Source of the DNA: Rallus limicola
Lineage: Eukaryota > Chordata > Aves > Gruiformes > Rallidae
Length of the DNA stretch: 64,000 bases
NCBI GenBank assembly: GCA_022605955.1
Contig: JAKCOZ010000001.1
Coordinates: 18,840,146 to 18,904,145 of the forward strand
Reading direction: 5' to 3'
Position numbers and translations under genes: made by a program
In this document: positions 36,301 to 47,399 of the stretch, one piece after another
How positions within the stretch are numbered: position 1 is the first letter of the stretch
How the letters are laid out: each line of letters starts with the position of its first letter
Notes under the pieces: generated by a model
The model's database searches: none
What the model saw: only the letters and a program-made list of their open reading frames with translations
What the model was told of the DNA's origin: nothing

Positions 36301-39300
36301 TTGGGGCCAGAAAACAATTAGTTATAATGAAAGAGGATTTCTTTTTGCTTGTTCATCAACTTGGTTTGGTACCTGTGGGTCTTCTGGATGCTCTCACTGG
36401 AGGATTGATCACGAGTGCCTGTTTTTTTGTTGTTTGTTTTCCCTTCCTCATTTACATTTGGCATGTAGACTGTGACCTTGTCATTGGATGTGGACCTTGT
36501 TACTGTATTTCACGCCATTGTCACCTGGAAATCGAAGAGTACAGTGCAGTACCTTAAGGATCTGAAGGCTAGAGAAGAATGTGATTATTGGCTTGCTTAG
36601 TGATGCTGCTTGTTAAGAGTAGATTACACCTGTTCTTTTCAAGCTGCACTAGTTTCCATTTTATTCCTAAAAGCTATTCAGTGTATTCATGTAGACCTAT
36701 ATATATGAATGTTTAATAATAAATAATATACACGCAGGAATCCCTCTGCCCATGACAGAAATACAGCTGCCTCTGGGGACAAATGCAGAAGCTGCTTAAC
36801 AATGCCCAGCAACAGTTCTGGAAATTCCTGGGGATTAGGTAGGCAAAATGTAGTTACTGAAACTAGTATTTTCTGCTTCTGCAGAAAGTGCCATGAAAAC
36901 TTTAATGGGTACAAGTGGCTAGGATCTTAGTTTTATAGCTTACTGAAAAGTAAATTACTTGCTTTTGACAAACAAAATAAATATTTGTAATTACAATGAA
37001 GCGGCTCCCAATAGTGTCATGTGGTGGTGGTGGTTCTTGTTTCTGCCTTAGGTGTGTTTTATATGTGAAGTAGAAGCTTTGATGATCACTTGCCTAGCTA
37101 CTAGCCCTGGAGCATTATCTCATATACCTCCCACCTCTTTGTTATGCATGATTAGTTATTTAAATAATTGATTTCTGCAGATTTTGGTATTCTACCGATA
37201 GGTGTGTGGACACGAGAAACCATTCCAGTAAGGACTTGTTTTGGACCTTTGATTGGGCAGCAGAGCCATTCTCTGGAGGTGGCTGACTGGACAGACAAAG
37301 CAGCTAGTCACATCTGGAAGGTCAGTGGATGTTCTGGCTCACAGAGTCTGCAGGCATGTCTTTATCTGGTGAAAGCTGCCACAGGACATGGCAGTTTTAA
37401 CATCATCCTTCTTGCCAAAAGTTAGAATTAATGTAGTTTGATCATTTAATACTTCCTATGAGCATAGCAGAGCAGTAAGCTGTGTAATACGCTGGTCCTG
37501 AAGTACAGAAAACTTCTTTAATGCTTTTTCTTTTAAAGGTCTGTGTGTAGTTTCCAGTATTTCTGTGGAGTAGCAGCAGATTGTGTATGGAATATGAGGC
37601 AGCATTTGTTTCTTTGTTTTGTATCATTTATTGAAAGTTCCCCCAGGTGATGAATGATTTGTTTTAGGAAAGCTGCATTAAAGCCTTCCTTCTTCACATC
37701 ATTTGACATCGAAAAGGTAAAATTCATATATATAAATAAAACGTGTACTGCTTGCCCAGATATTATTCACAAAACTTGGCTTATAAGAAAAGCAGCCAAA
37801 TGCATTTCTGCTGAGGGCTAAAGGTGGTGTGTGTGAATCACAGAATGTCAGGAGTTGGAAGGGACCTCGAAAGATCATCTAGTCCAACCCCCTTCCAGAG
37901 CAGGATCACCTAGACTAAATCACACAGACGGGTTTTGAATGTCTCCAGAGAAGGAGATGCCACAACCTCTCTGGGCAGCCTGTTCCAGTGCTCCGGCACG
38001 CTCACTGTGGAAAAGTTTCTTCGTGTATTTACATGGAACTTTCTAAGCTCCATGTAAGCTTTCTTGCACCCACTGCCCCTTGTCCTAGTGCTGAAAGGAA
38101 GGTTGCTGATAAACAGTTTCTCTCCTCCTAGGTAGAAGAGAGTTCAAGATTCCTATGTGAAAGGGAAAGTAAGGAGTAAGAACAGCAACAGCAATGGGCA
38201 CCTCCTAACACATCCTCTCCTAAAGAAAGAATATGGCTTTCGCTGCATTTGTCACTGTGTTTTATCCTAAAGATTGCATTTGTTTTTCCTGTTAGATCTA
38301 TCACAATGGTGTCCTGGAGTTCTGCATCATTACAACTGATGAAAATGAATGTAACTGGATGATGTTTGTACGCAAAGCCAGGTGAGAACCACCTCTACCA
38401 TGTGAAGTAGCTTGGAGCCTAAGGGAATGTGCACTGCTCCACCACCAAGGGACCTTTAGGAGTTACCTAGGCATCTTGGCCTGGTAGGGAGAATGAAAAA
38501 GAGCACCCAGTGCAGAATGTTACAGGGAAACCACTACACATGTTGTAGTAAACCAGCCCCAATAACTGTCCACATAATTTGTTTGCCTTGTTCTAAACCT
38601 TCAGGTCAGATTCTTTTCGTATCAGCTTCCGGTGTATTAGTTTGTTTGTGCCTTCCCTCTATCCCAGTCCTTTTGGATGCATCTGTGAAGATGACATTAA
38701 TTGTCCTTTTGAATTTAATACTTTATTAGCAAAGTGTTCCTGGGTTCTTTTGGCCAAGTTCCAAGCTCTTACAGCTCGTGAGAGCTGTCCTTTTCAGTCT
38801 TTCAGAAGCCTGCAATGAAAACTATCCAGACTGGCTTAGGTATTACTTTGTACATGGTCCACTGAGAAGGCTGAACATCTATTGCTCTGTGATACGAAGT
38901 AGCTTTCCCCTGTAATTCATTTAATTTTTCCTGTATGCAGGAGTCAAGAAGTTAATGCTTGATCTCCCACTGCAGTGGGGTAGAGCTGCTGGTTTCAAAT
39001 GCTGGGAACAAACATGCAGGATACAACTTTAGGAGATAAATTGTCACATCTTGGAAATGCTTTTCAAGAGTTATTTTTGAAGATTATTTTTCTTTAAGAC
39101 TTTACTGATATTTATTTCTCCCTTAGGTGTTTTCTTAATATGAAAAATACATATATTTTTCTAGTTTCTTAAGAGATCATAATGTCTCTTCTCTCAGCCC
39201 ACTCCAGTGTCTATTCATAATTTTCTCAGCAAGATATCGCAGTAGTGCAAAAAATAAATCATTTGGTGGAGCAGATTGGCTCTCAAAGTCCAGTTTCCCT

Positions 39301-42300
39301 TTCCTTTAATAAAGAAGGACAGAAGTGACAGCACATCTTTATAATGTGCTGATGAGCACTGGGGTTCTCTCACACCTTTTTATAGGAATTTCCTTCTATT
39401 TTTTTCCCTTGTCTATCCCTCTCAAAAATGCATTATTTCTGGAGGGGTTTGTTCTTTTTTTTCCCATTACTCCTGTTGTTGCTACAGGAACCGTGAAGAG
39501 CAGAACCTGGTAGCTTATCCCCACGATGGAAAAATTTACTTCTGCACCTCTCGGGACATCCCACCCGAACACGAGCTTCTCTTCTATTACAGTCGGGACT
39601 ACACACGGCAGCTTGGTGAGAGAGCGCTCGTCCTTGTTGGCTTTGTGGGGAGTACATAGCTTGAATTCCCTTTTAGTGCATTCTCTGTGCACTGTGACTT
39701 GGGAGTGCATTACATTCCTTTTCAGCTCCTAGTGGTGTGTATCATCGTTCCATTTTACATTTCGTGACTACAGAGCACCATCGCTTAAAAGAAACATTCC
39801 CCTGTCTTAGTTCCACTGATGAGTAAAAGATCGCGTTTCAAAGAAAAAGGCATGTTTTACTTCTGTTCATCCATCTGGTAAGGGAGTTTTGCTAGCTGAG
39901 GATGTTCCTATCTTCCCCCACCTTCGGTTGTGGTAATTTAGGTTTGGTGGAGCCATTCCAAAGTTTGCGCCCCCCCGTACCCTCCGCCATTTGAAATGGC
40001 CTGCATCAAAGAGCTGAGAAGCAAGCACTGGAGCTGAAAAGTATGGGGGTGAAAATCTCCGCAGCTGGCTTTGCTGCCACAGACTAAGTGTTAATATGGA
40101 TCAGGCTCTGTTAGGCTTTGCTGTGCCTCATTGAGAGTGATGCTCTTGTGCCCAAAGGTGTCCCCGAACATCCAGACGTGCACATCTGCCACTGTGGAAA
40201 GGAATGCGCTTCCTACGCGGAGTTCAAGGCCCATTTGAGCAGCCATATTCACAACCACCTCCCCAGCCAGGGGCACAGCAGCAGCCATGGGCCAGGCCAT
40301 GGCAAGGAAAGGAAGTGGAAGTGCTCCATGTGCCCTCAGGCTTTCATCTCCCCTTCCAAGCTCCACGTCCACTTCATGGGACACATGGGCATGAAGCCGC
40401 ACAAGTGCGATTTCTGTAGCAAAGCTTTCAGTGACCCTAGCAACTTACGGACACACCTCAAGATACACACAGGTAAGGGCTGGGGAACTTATAGAGATGC
40501 GTCTGTGAGTAAAACATTGCAGCAGGATCTTTTCTTTGATCCCTTGTCCAGTTGGCAGGGCATAGCTTGTGTCTATAAATTGAAGCTCTTAGAAACATAC
40601 AATCATAGAATGATTTGGGTTGGAAGGGACCTTTAAAAATCATCTAGTCCAATCCTTCTGCTGTGTGCATGGACATAGAATCATAGAATAATAGAATGGC
40701 ATGGGTTGGAAGGGACCCCAAGGATGATAGAGCTCCAACTCCCCTGCCACAGGCAGGGCCAGCAACCTCAGGCCTGGATCTACACAAGGTTGCCCAGGGC
40801 TCCATCCAACCTGGCCTTGAACATTTCCAGGGATGGGGCATCCACCACGTCTCTGGGCAGCCTGTTCCAGCACCTCACCACTCTCTCTGTAAAAAACTTC
40901 CCCTAATATCTAATCTAAACCTTCCTTCCTTTATTTTCAATCCATTCCCCCTTGTCCTGCCATTGTCTACCCTTTTAAAAACTTGAATCCACTCCTGTTT
41001 GTCTGCTCCCTTCAGGTACTGGAAGGCTGCAGTGAGGTCCCCCCGCAGCCTTCTCTTCTCGAAGCTGAACAAGCCCAGCTCCCCCAGCCTCACCTCGTAG
41101 GGGAGGTGCTCCAGCCCTCTAATCATCTTTGTGGCCCTCCTCTGAACTCTCTCCAACAGTTCTACTTCTTTCTTGTGTTGGGGGCCCCAGATCTGGACAC
41201 AGTACTCCAGATGGGGCCTGAATGAGGGCAGAGTAGAGAGGGACAATCACCTCCCTGTCCCTGCTGGCCACTCCTCTTCTGATGGAGCCCAGGATACCAT
41301 TGGCCTTCCAAACTGTAAGAGCACACTGCTGGCTCATGTTAAATTTGTCATCTACTAGAATCCCCAAGTCCTTCTCAGCAGGGCTACTCTCAAGGAGCTC
41401 TTCTCCCAGTCTGTATCTGTGTCTGGGATTCTTCCGGCCCAAGTGCAACACCTTACACTTGGCAGTGTTGAACCTCATTAGGTTCACCCAGGCCCACCTT
41501 TCCAGCCTGTCAAGATCCCTCTGTATGGCTTCCTTTCCTTCTGTTGTGTCAACCACTCAGCTTGATGTCACCTGCAAACTTGCTGAGGGTACACTCAATT
41601 CCATCATCGATGTCATTGATAAAGATGTTAAAGAGCACCAGTCCCAAGACAGACCCCTGGGGTACCCCGCTTGTCACCAGCCTCCACCTGGACATAGACC
41701 CATTGACCACCACCCTTTGTCTAGGTTCTGTCAACCAGTTTCTTATCCACTGGATGGTCCACCCATCAAATCCACATCTCTCCAATTTAGAGATAAGGAT
41801 GTGGTGGGGGACCTTGTCAAAGGCCTTGCACAAGTCCAAGAAAATGACATCGGTTGCCTTCCCTTTACCTACCGATGCCGTTACTCCATCACAGAAGGTC
41901 ACCAGATTGGTGAGGCATGACCTTCCCTTGGTGAAGCCGTGCTGGCTGTCCCAGATCAGGCGCTCATCCCTCATGTGCTCCAACATGTTGTCCAGGAGGA
42001 TCTGCTCCATGATCTTCCCAGGCACAGAGGTGAGGCTCACTGGGCTGTAATTCCCTGGGTCTTCCTTGCTCCCTTTCTTATAAATGGGAGTGACATGACC
42101 CATTTTCCAGTCCCCGGGGATCTCTCCTGACAGCCACAACTTTTCAAATATGATGGAGAGCGGCTCGGCAACCCCATCAGCCAGCTCCTTCAGGACTGTG
42201 GGATGCATGTCATCTGGCCCCATAGACTTGTAGACATTCAGTCTCATGAGGCAGTCTCAGACTTGCACTGCCCTTACAGTGGGGTGAGATTTACTCCCCC

Positions 42301-45300
42301 TGTTCCCACCTAGAGGTTCAGGGATGCAAGGTTCTGGGACTTGAGAATTATGAGAATCAGGGCTGCCAGACAAGACTGAGGCAAAGAACTCATTCAGTAC
42401 CTCAGCCTTCTCCACATCCGTTGCAGCCAATTCTCCTTTCTTATTTACCAAGGGGGTACGCTCTCTTTGGCCTGTCTCTTCTGGCCAATGTGCCTGTAAA
42501 ATCCTTTCTTGTTTTTAACATCCTTCACCAAGTTCAGTTCCATCTGCACCTTGGCTTTCCTGATCCCATCTTTGCAAGTCTTTCATCTTTCAGTAGATTA
42601 GGTCACTTAAAGTCCCATCCAACCTGATCTTGAACACTTCAGCGATGAGGCATCCACAGCTTCTCTGGGCAACCTGTGACAGTGTCTTGCCACCCACACT
42701 GTAAAAAAATTCTTCTTTATGTCCAGAATCTGCCCTCTTTCACTTAAAACTGTTGCTCCTTGTCATGCCCCTACTGAGCTTGGTAAAAAGTCTCAGTCTT
42801 TCTTACAAGCCCCCTAAAGTATTGAAAGGCTGCATTAAAGTCTCCCTAGAGCCTTTTCCAGGCTGAACAAGCTGCTCCAGCCCCCTGATCATTTTCACAT
42901 CCCTCCTCTGGACTCACTTCAACAGCTGCATGTCATTTTTGTGGAAATCAGGAAAGCTGGGACCCCAGAGGTGGACTCAGTACTCCAGGTTGAGGTCTGA
43001 CAAGAGTGGATTAAAGGGGGAGCGTCACCTCCCTCGACCTGCCTTTGTAAGAATGGCAGCATCCTGACTGTCTGTCAAATGATCTCTAGTCCATGCTGAC
43101 CCCAAGTAATGCCTGGACACTGCCTGAGGGAGCACTCACTGGCATGGGGTGGGGCACTGCTGGGTTCAGTGGTGTGGGTGCTTATAGAACATCATGTAGA
43201 CCTGTGTCCTGGCTGATTGTGCCACATCTAAAGGAGCATTTGATGAGCTGAAGTTGCTTACCATTGGGAAGAAGTGTTGGCTTTTGTCTTAAGGAAAAAC
43301 ACACAAGACTGAAATTGGTGGCTTTGGGGTCAGACTGATGTGGATAAGGCTGAGTTCTGTCACTCATCAAAACTTAGTCTGAATGTGCTGCTGACTTCTG
43401 TGGTGTCACATTTGGATTTCACCAGAGGCTTTGGAGATAAGTGGAGAGTTGCCGGAAGGTCAATGAATAGGAGCTAGCAGAGGAAAACAAGGGTGAAAAA
43501 CAAGATAGATTTTTCAGCTGTGTGAGAAGAGAGGGAGTAAGAAAAGGCATGCATAACAGAGAGTGAGGACAGGAGAGAGGGGGAAGGTTAAGTACAGTCC
43601 AGGAGTAGACAGTGTGTGTATTTTAACCTTATTTTTTCAGTAAGGTTGAAATAATTGATTCCCTTGATTCCCAAAATCAAGGAATTCAAATTGCAGAACT
43701 GGAAGTGGAATAAATTCTGGAACTCAGTGCACTTGAGTCAAGCATAGGAAGCTGCAGGCTTGGTAGTGAGGAGTTCTAATAAACTGATCAAGTACAAATG
43801 TGGTATAGACAACCAGAGCAAACTCAGTGGGATGGGAATTCAAATGGTATTCAAACTTAGTCTGAATTCCAGGGCATGCAGAGGTTTTGAACTACTTGTA
43901 ACCAATAATAGAAGCACTGCAGCTAAGTGGGAAAATGGGATAAAACAGAATTTACCAAAAAGCCAGTGAGCTTTGTGTCTTTGTGTTTGTTAGGTAGGAG
44001 AACTTGTTTTTCTAGACAAAGGCAATGTGGTCCGTCAAATGTGTTTGGGCTCTGGTAAGACATCAGATAGAGTTCCTGCAAGAAATCGGCAAGAGATGGG
44101 GATACATTAATGTCCAGTAACTAGGTGGCTACCATGGTTACTGATAAAAAGGAGGCTACCATTATTTTCACTCAAGAATTCACCTTGGATAAGCCTTGAC
44201 TTGTTAAATGTTTGCCTGAATCTCTTTGCTGGAAAATTCATAAGCCTGCTGGTGGTGGTGTGATAAGCAGAACTGAGGCACAGCTGGAGTAGACAAGAAG
44301 CAGAAAGCCTGCCTTGCAGGCAGAACTGACTGACTACAAGCACTGGAGGAAAAGGAGCAACAGTGTTTGGAAAGACAAAGTGCAGAAGAGCTCAGTGGTT
44401 CAAAGCAGTAGGATGAAGTGGGTTTTTTGGCTTGTGCATGGGGTGAAGGGTGAAACACTTTGGGAATGGTAAAATGAGGTCAGATGCCTGTTTGTTGCAT
44501 AGCTAAAGCTACACTGTAACTAGGTAGGCCTTTACCTTGAGGCTGAAGGAACTGCAGGAGGAAGCAGGTCCTGTTCACAAAGAACCTGCCTTTCTTCAGG
44601 GTAAATTTTTCCAGAAGTGCTTCTTTGCTTCAGTCAGGCTGCTTCACTTACTGTATTTCTGGGGACACTGACTGTCAGTTGGTGGGTGTACGCATGTCAT
44701 CCTAGGTCAGAAGAATTACCGCTGTACCCTCTGCGACAAATCCTTCACCCAGAAGGCTCACCTGGAATCGCACATGGTCATCCACACCGGGGAGAAGAAC
44801 CTCAAGTGCGATTACTGTGAAAAGCTGTTCATGCGGAGGCAGGACCTCAAGCAGCACGTGCTCACTCACACACAGTAAGTCACCCTGCAGGCTGTGTTGG
44901 ACTGACCAGTACCATCAATGATGAAGCTGAACAGCTTCATAGCTCTTCTAGAGAGAGCCTCCAGTTTGCAAATTGTTTGGCCTAGAGTATAGGTTCACCC
45001 TCTGAAATGACAGAGGAGTCTGTTTGGGCACATTCCTTGTTACTACTGCCTGAAGATGTCCTAGTATTTCAGTATTTTAATGATACAGTAAATTCCAAGC
45101 GTGCGCCTTGTCTTGTGAAATGGGAGTCTGGAGTCCTCATTAGTTTGACAAGAGAGGGGATTAGTTGATTTACATTTAGTTCCCTGCTGAGGACTGTTCC
45201 AGGTCCCAGCATGACCACAAAAAATGGGAAAGTCTTCAGTGCTGTTCTCACCAAGTAGCTTGTTAGTGAAGTCTCCCCACTGTTTGCACCGGGTATGGGG

Positions 45301-46544
45301 TGCAGCCATTCACAGCTCTTACCTCCCCCAGAGTCTCCTGCTCCTCTTGCAGGCTGGTGCCCACCCCAGGGTTTCCCTGTGGTCAGCTACAGGTCTGCCA
45401 GGCCAGGTCATTCCTCCTGCTGTGGGAATCTCTACATCCTGTTTAGTTGCTCCCAATCCAAGGTCCTCCCTTAGAGGCTGCTTGCCCAGAGCTCCTGCCT
45501 CCAATTATTTTTTTTTCAGCATCTGGTTCTTGTATTCACTTGGAATCAATTGCTGCTCCTGTCATGCTGCCTAGGAGACAGCATAGCACAGCTAGCGTGA
45601 GCGAGAGAAAGGCAGGCAGACAGACAGACACGCTTTACTGCTTGTTCTTCCAGCCAGGGCTGGGAGCACTACTGCTGGGAGGTGTTTTGCACAGTCATTT
45701 ACAGAATTTGACTGTAGCTGTCTTCTAAGTCTCTGCCTAAGTGTTTACAGACAGAGGCTTGTTAAGTGCAGCTTTCTTTTATTTTTTGTTGGTGTCTCCC
45801 CCACCCCATTTACATAGGGTGGGAAGGAGGAAGACTAACCTTTCCACCACAGCAACATCTCTGCTCTTGCCAAAACACTAAACTTAGCCAGAGTTCTGTC
45901 TTACTCAGAAAATAAACAAACCAACCCCTTGTAGAATTCCTTCTTCTTTTATTTATAAACAAGAATGAGAAATGGTTGCATAGCAGCTAATCAGAAAAGC
46001 CTGACTTTTTTTGCGGGGAAGGGGTTGAGAGCAGAGGGGCTTTGTGTACCTACTGTGTGAGAGAAAACACATTTACACTTTAAGGATGCAATATTGCTGT
46101 TACTTTTGGTTTGCTGCTGCTTCTAGTATATTGAAAGTAAGATTTAGGAGTAAGACTGACCCTTTTCACCCTTCCTGTTGTCATTGCCCCACTATCAGAA
46201 TCAGCTGCCTTGATAACTTTTCCTTGTCTTGCAGAGAACGACAAATCAAGTGTCCCAAGTGTGACAAGCTGTTTCTGAGGACAAATCACCTGAAGAAGCA
46301 TCTCAATTCACATGAAGGAAAGAGGGACTATGTCTGTGAAAAATGCTCCAAGGCTTATCTAACCAAATATCACCTCACTCGCCACTTAAAAATCTGTAAA
46401 GGCCCCACATCCAGCCTGTCAGCCCAAGAGGAAGAAGAGGAGGATGATTCAGAGGAGGAATTAATAGACTCTATGAGGACTGAAGACTGTAGGATTAACA
46501 GCGGGGTCTATTCAACGGGTGATGCCCTCTCTGGACACAAATGA
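27345..46544 (+). CDS. PRDM4: PRDM4, PR domain zinc finger protein 4 (11 coding exons)
   Basis: Joined exons: 27345-27355, 29010-29143, 29800-29985, 32016-32810, 35822-35971, 37202-37320, 38296-38381, 39488-39615, 40158-40472, 44706-44874, 46235-46544. They total 2403 bases, 800 codons plus stop, with every junction GT-AG and in phase; human PRDM4 is 801 residues. The N-terminal ~375 residues are the low-complexity Ser/Pro/Asn-rich region ([41 protein letters not shown]). A Cys-rich knuckle ([12 protein letters not shown], about 377-388) precedes the PR domain (about 410-530). A CxC..C knuckle (HCGKEC) and six zinc fingers follow from about residue 592 to 755, the last with Cys in place of the final His. 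An acidic tail ([11 protein letters not shown]) ends the protein. PRDM4 is a nuclear regulator that recruits PRMT5 and was found as a p75 neurotrophin-receptor partner. The first exon encodes only MHP and part of R. It converges with PWP1. Confidence 0.97.
27703..27725 (+). repeat. Poly-G run of 23 bases in PRDM4 intron 1
   Basis: An unbroken run of 23 G, 350 bases inside intron 1 at the edge of the CpG island. Such a run can form G-quadruplexes in DNA or in nascent RNA, and its length is hard to sequence correctly. Confidence 0.9.
29010..29143 (+). CDS. PRDM4: PRDM4 coding exon 2
   Basis: Acceptor CCCCAG, donor CAG|GTAATG. It encodes the N-terminal segment [20 protein letters not shown] and what follows up to AIPAPG. 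The polypyrimidine tract before it is long (CCCCTCCCCTCTCTG). Confidence 0.95.
29421..29463 (-). mobile_element. Short CR1 3'-end remnant, antisense, PRDM4 intron 2
   Basis: ATCATAGAATCGTAGGGG, then GTTGGAAGGGACCTCGAGAG, then ATCATC: the inverted last ~43 bases of a CR1 element. A very short 5'-truncated insertion. Confidence 0.85.
29800..29985 (+). CDS. PRDM4: PRDM4 coding exon 3
   Basis: Acceptor TTTTGCAG, donor CTG|GTAAGT, phase 1 at both ends. It encodes [20 protein letters not shown] through RHILPG, a hydrophobic/proline-rich segment that is almost identical to my recollection of the mammalian protein. Confidence 0.96.
32016..32810 (+). CDS. PRDM4: PRDM4 coding exon 4 (large exon)
   Basis: Acceptor TTCTATCAG, donor ATAT|GTGAGT. 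This 795-base exon encodes about residues 111-375: a Ser/Thr/Asn-rich, mostly disordered region ([54 protein letters not shown]). The frame runs on for 16 codons into intron 4 before a stop, so retention would yield a short-tailed product without the PR domain and fingers. Confidence 0.96.
35822..35971 (+). CDS. PRDM4: PRDM4 coding exon 5
   Basis: Acceptor CTCTGCAG, donor G|GTAAGA. It encodes the Cys-rich knuckle [15 protein letters not shown] and the start of the PR domain ([19 protein letters not shown]). Confidence 0.96.
37202..37320 (+). CDS. PRDM4: PRDM4 coding exon 6 (alternative acceptors)
   Basis: It encodes [18 protein letters not shown] and on to SHIWK in the PR domain. I chose acceptor GATAG at 37,201 because it gives EVGVW, as in the mammalian protein from memory, and a total of 800 residues. 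A stronger-looking acceptor (TTTCTGCAG) ends at 37,180 and would add seven residues (DFGILPI) in frame. Donor AAG|GTCAGT. Confidence 0.85.
37836..38097 (-). mobile_element. CR1 3'-end fragment, antisense, PRDM4 intron 6
   Basis: The plus strand shows the inverted CR1 tail (AATCACAGAATGTCAGGAGT, then GGAAGGGACCTCGAAAGATC, then CATCTAGTCCAACCCCCTTC) and the inverted end of ORF2 up to CCCCTTGTCCTAGTGCTG. About 260 bases remain; 5'-truncated and inactive. Confidence 0.9.
38296..38381 (+). CDS. PRDM4: PRDM4 coding exon 7
   Basis: Acceptor CCTGTTAG, donor AG|GTGAGA. It encodes [18 protein letters not shown] and [11 protein letters not shown], the middle of the PR domain. Confidence 0.96.
39488..39615 (+). 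CDS. PRDM4: PRDM4 coding exon 8
   Basis: Acceptor GCTACAG, donor CTTG|GTGAGA. It encodes [19 protein letters not shown] through [14 protein letters not shown], the C-terminal part of the PR domain. Confidence 0.96.
40158..40472 (+). CDS. PRDM4: PRDM4 coding exon 9, zinc knuckle and fingers 1-2
   Basis: Acceptor CCCAAAG, donor ACAG|GTAAGG. It encodes the CxC knuckle (CHCGKEC), a His-rich linker, finger 1 (CSMC..H..H) and finger 2 (CDFC..H..H), ending in the linker TG split with exon 10. Confidence 0.96.
40601..40675 (-). mobile_element. CR1 3'-end fragment, antisense, PRDM4 intron 9 (first of a cluster)
   Basis: Inverted CR1 tail beginning AATCATAGAATGATTTGGG and broken off after about 75 bases, where the inverted 3' end of another CR1 begins. 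It is 128 bases downstream of exon 9. Confidence 0.85.
40676..42590 (-). mobile_element. CR1 LINE with degraded ORF2, antisense, PRDM4 intron 9
   Basis: About 1.9 kb of CR1 on the minus strand. From its 5' side it covers the reverse-transcriptase part of ORF2 (42,247-41,549: [34 protein letters not shown]), then the C-terminal thumb and connection part in shifted frames (41,556-41,119, 41,246-40,875), then the untranslated tail and the inverted 3' end at 40,676. The reading frame is broken near 41,550 and again near 41,200, and the catalytic box that is normally FADD reads FAGD. It is therefore inactive. The element is truncated at the 5' end. Confidence 0.93.
42600..43060 (-). mobile_element. 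Older CR1 fragment, antisense, PRDM4 intron 9
   Basis: Directly beyond the larger CR1, the sequence returns to CR1 3'-terminal material (AAGTCCCATCCAACCTGATC, GGCTGAACAAGCTGCTCCAG, CCCAGAGGTGGACTCAGTAC), more diverged than its neighbour. It has lost its own 3' repeat. It was probably the earlier insertion, into or beside which the larger element landed. Confidence 0.85.
44706..44874 (+). CDS. PRDM4: PRDM4 coding exon 10, fingers 3-4
   Basis: Acceptor CATCCTAG, donor ACACA|GTAAGT. It encodes finger 3 ([19 protein letters not shown]) and finger 4 ([19 protein letters not shown]), joined by the classical TGEK linker. Confidence 0.97.
46235..46544 (+). CDS. PRDM4: PRDM4 last coding exon, fingers 5-6 and acidic tail
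   Basis: Acceptor GTCTTGCAG. It encodes finger 5 ([19 protein letters not shown]), finger 6 ([19 protein letters not shown], with a final Cys instead of His), the acidic stretch [11 protein letters not shown] and the end ALSGHK, then TGA at 46,542-46,544. Confidence 0.97.
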
Positions 46545-47370
46545 AGAAAAGAAAGAGGGAAAGTTACTTGGATAACTTGAGGAAGGAACACCCCCCCTTC
46601 TTTGTTTCCCCAGTCAACAGCGTATGTCAAATGAGGAGTTTTCCTTCTGTTTTGGTCTCCACACTACCACTGCTTACCTAACTCTGTAGCCAAAAACACT
46701 TGCGAATGGATCGTGCACATACAAGTAAAGGAGGAGGAAATGGGAGGCAAGGAGCTTTTCACACACACACTGTGCATACTTCTTTTCCAGATCACTCAGA
46801 TGAATCCATCCAGTGCTGAGATACCTGCCACACCTTGCATAGCCCTTTGCATAAAGAGCCACAAACCAGGAACGTAGCTGGGTGATCGCGGGGACCTGTA
46901 GCCAACTGCCCCTGACTGCCAGAGCCGTGACAGTAGGAAAAAGGAACAAAAACACGGTGGCAGAGGGGGGTGTATTTTGCTTTTTAACACTTTTTAAACT
47001 GAATTATGTAATTTGGCACAAAGCAAAGACTGGTCAGTGCTCAGGTTTCCAGAAAAAAGCCAAGCCAGTGAAATCAGCACTTGCAGACAAAGCAATTGCC
47101 CCACTACAGCAAACCAGACACTGGCTTTTGGAGAACAGCTGCTGCCCCTTCTCACTCCTGTTCGCTAGGACATGGAAGCAGGTGAAGAGGTCGACTGCAC
47201 AGCTCAGTAAGGAAGCAGCTTACAGCTGAGCAGACTGTGTTTACAGTATATATTACTTCCTGTGCTGTAAACCTCTTACCACCTAGAATGATGGGAGGGT
47301 TTGCTGCTAATACTATTTATGGAATGAAGATGTATTTCATTCGGTTGGGTTTTTTGGAAAAAAAATTAAA
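46545..47370 (+). other. PRDM4: Probable PRDM4 3' untranslated region
   Basis: The sequence after the stop is non-coding. The hexamer ATTAAA at 47,365-47,370 is followed by T/G-rich sequence (GGAGGTTTTTTTAATG) and is my best candidate for the polyadenylation signal, giving a 3' UTR of about 0.85 kb. A longer form reaching toward 48.5 kb cannot be excluded. Confidence 0.45.
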
Positions 47371-47399
47371 AATGTGGCTCTTTTCTACTGTGGGAGGTT

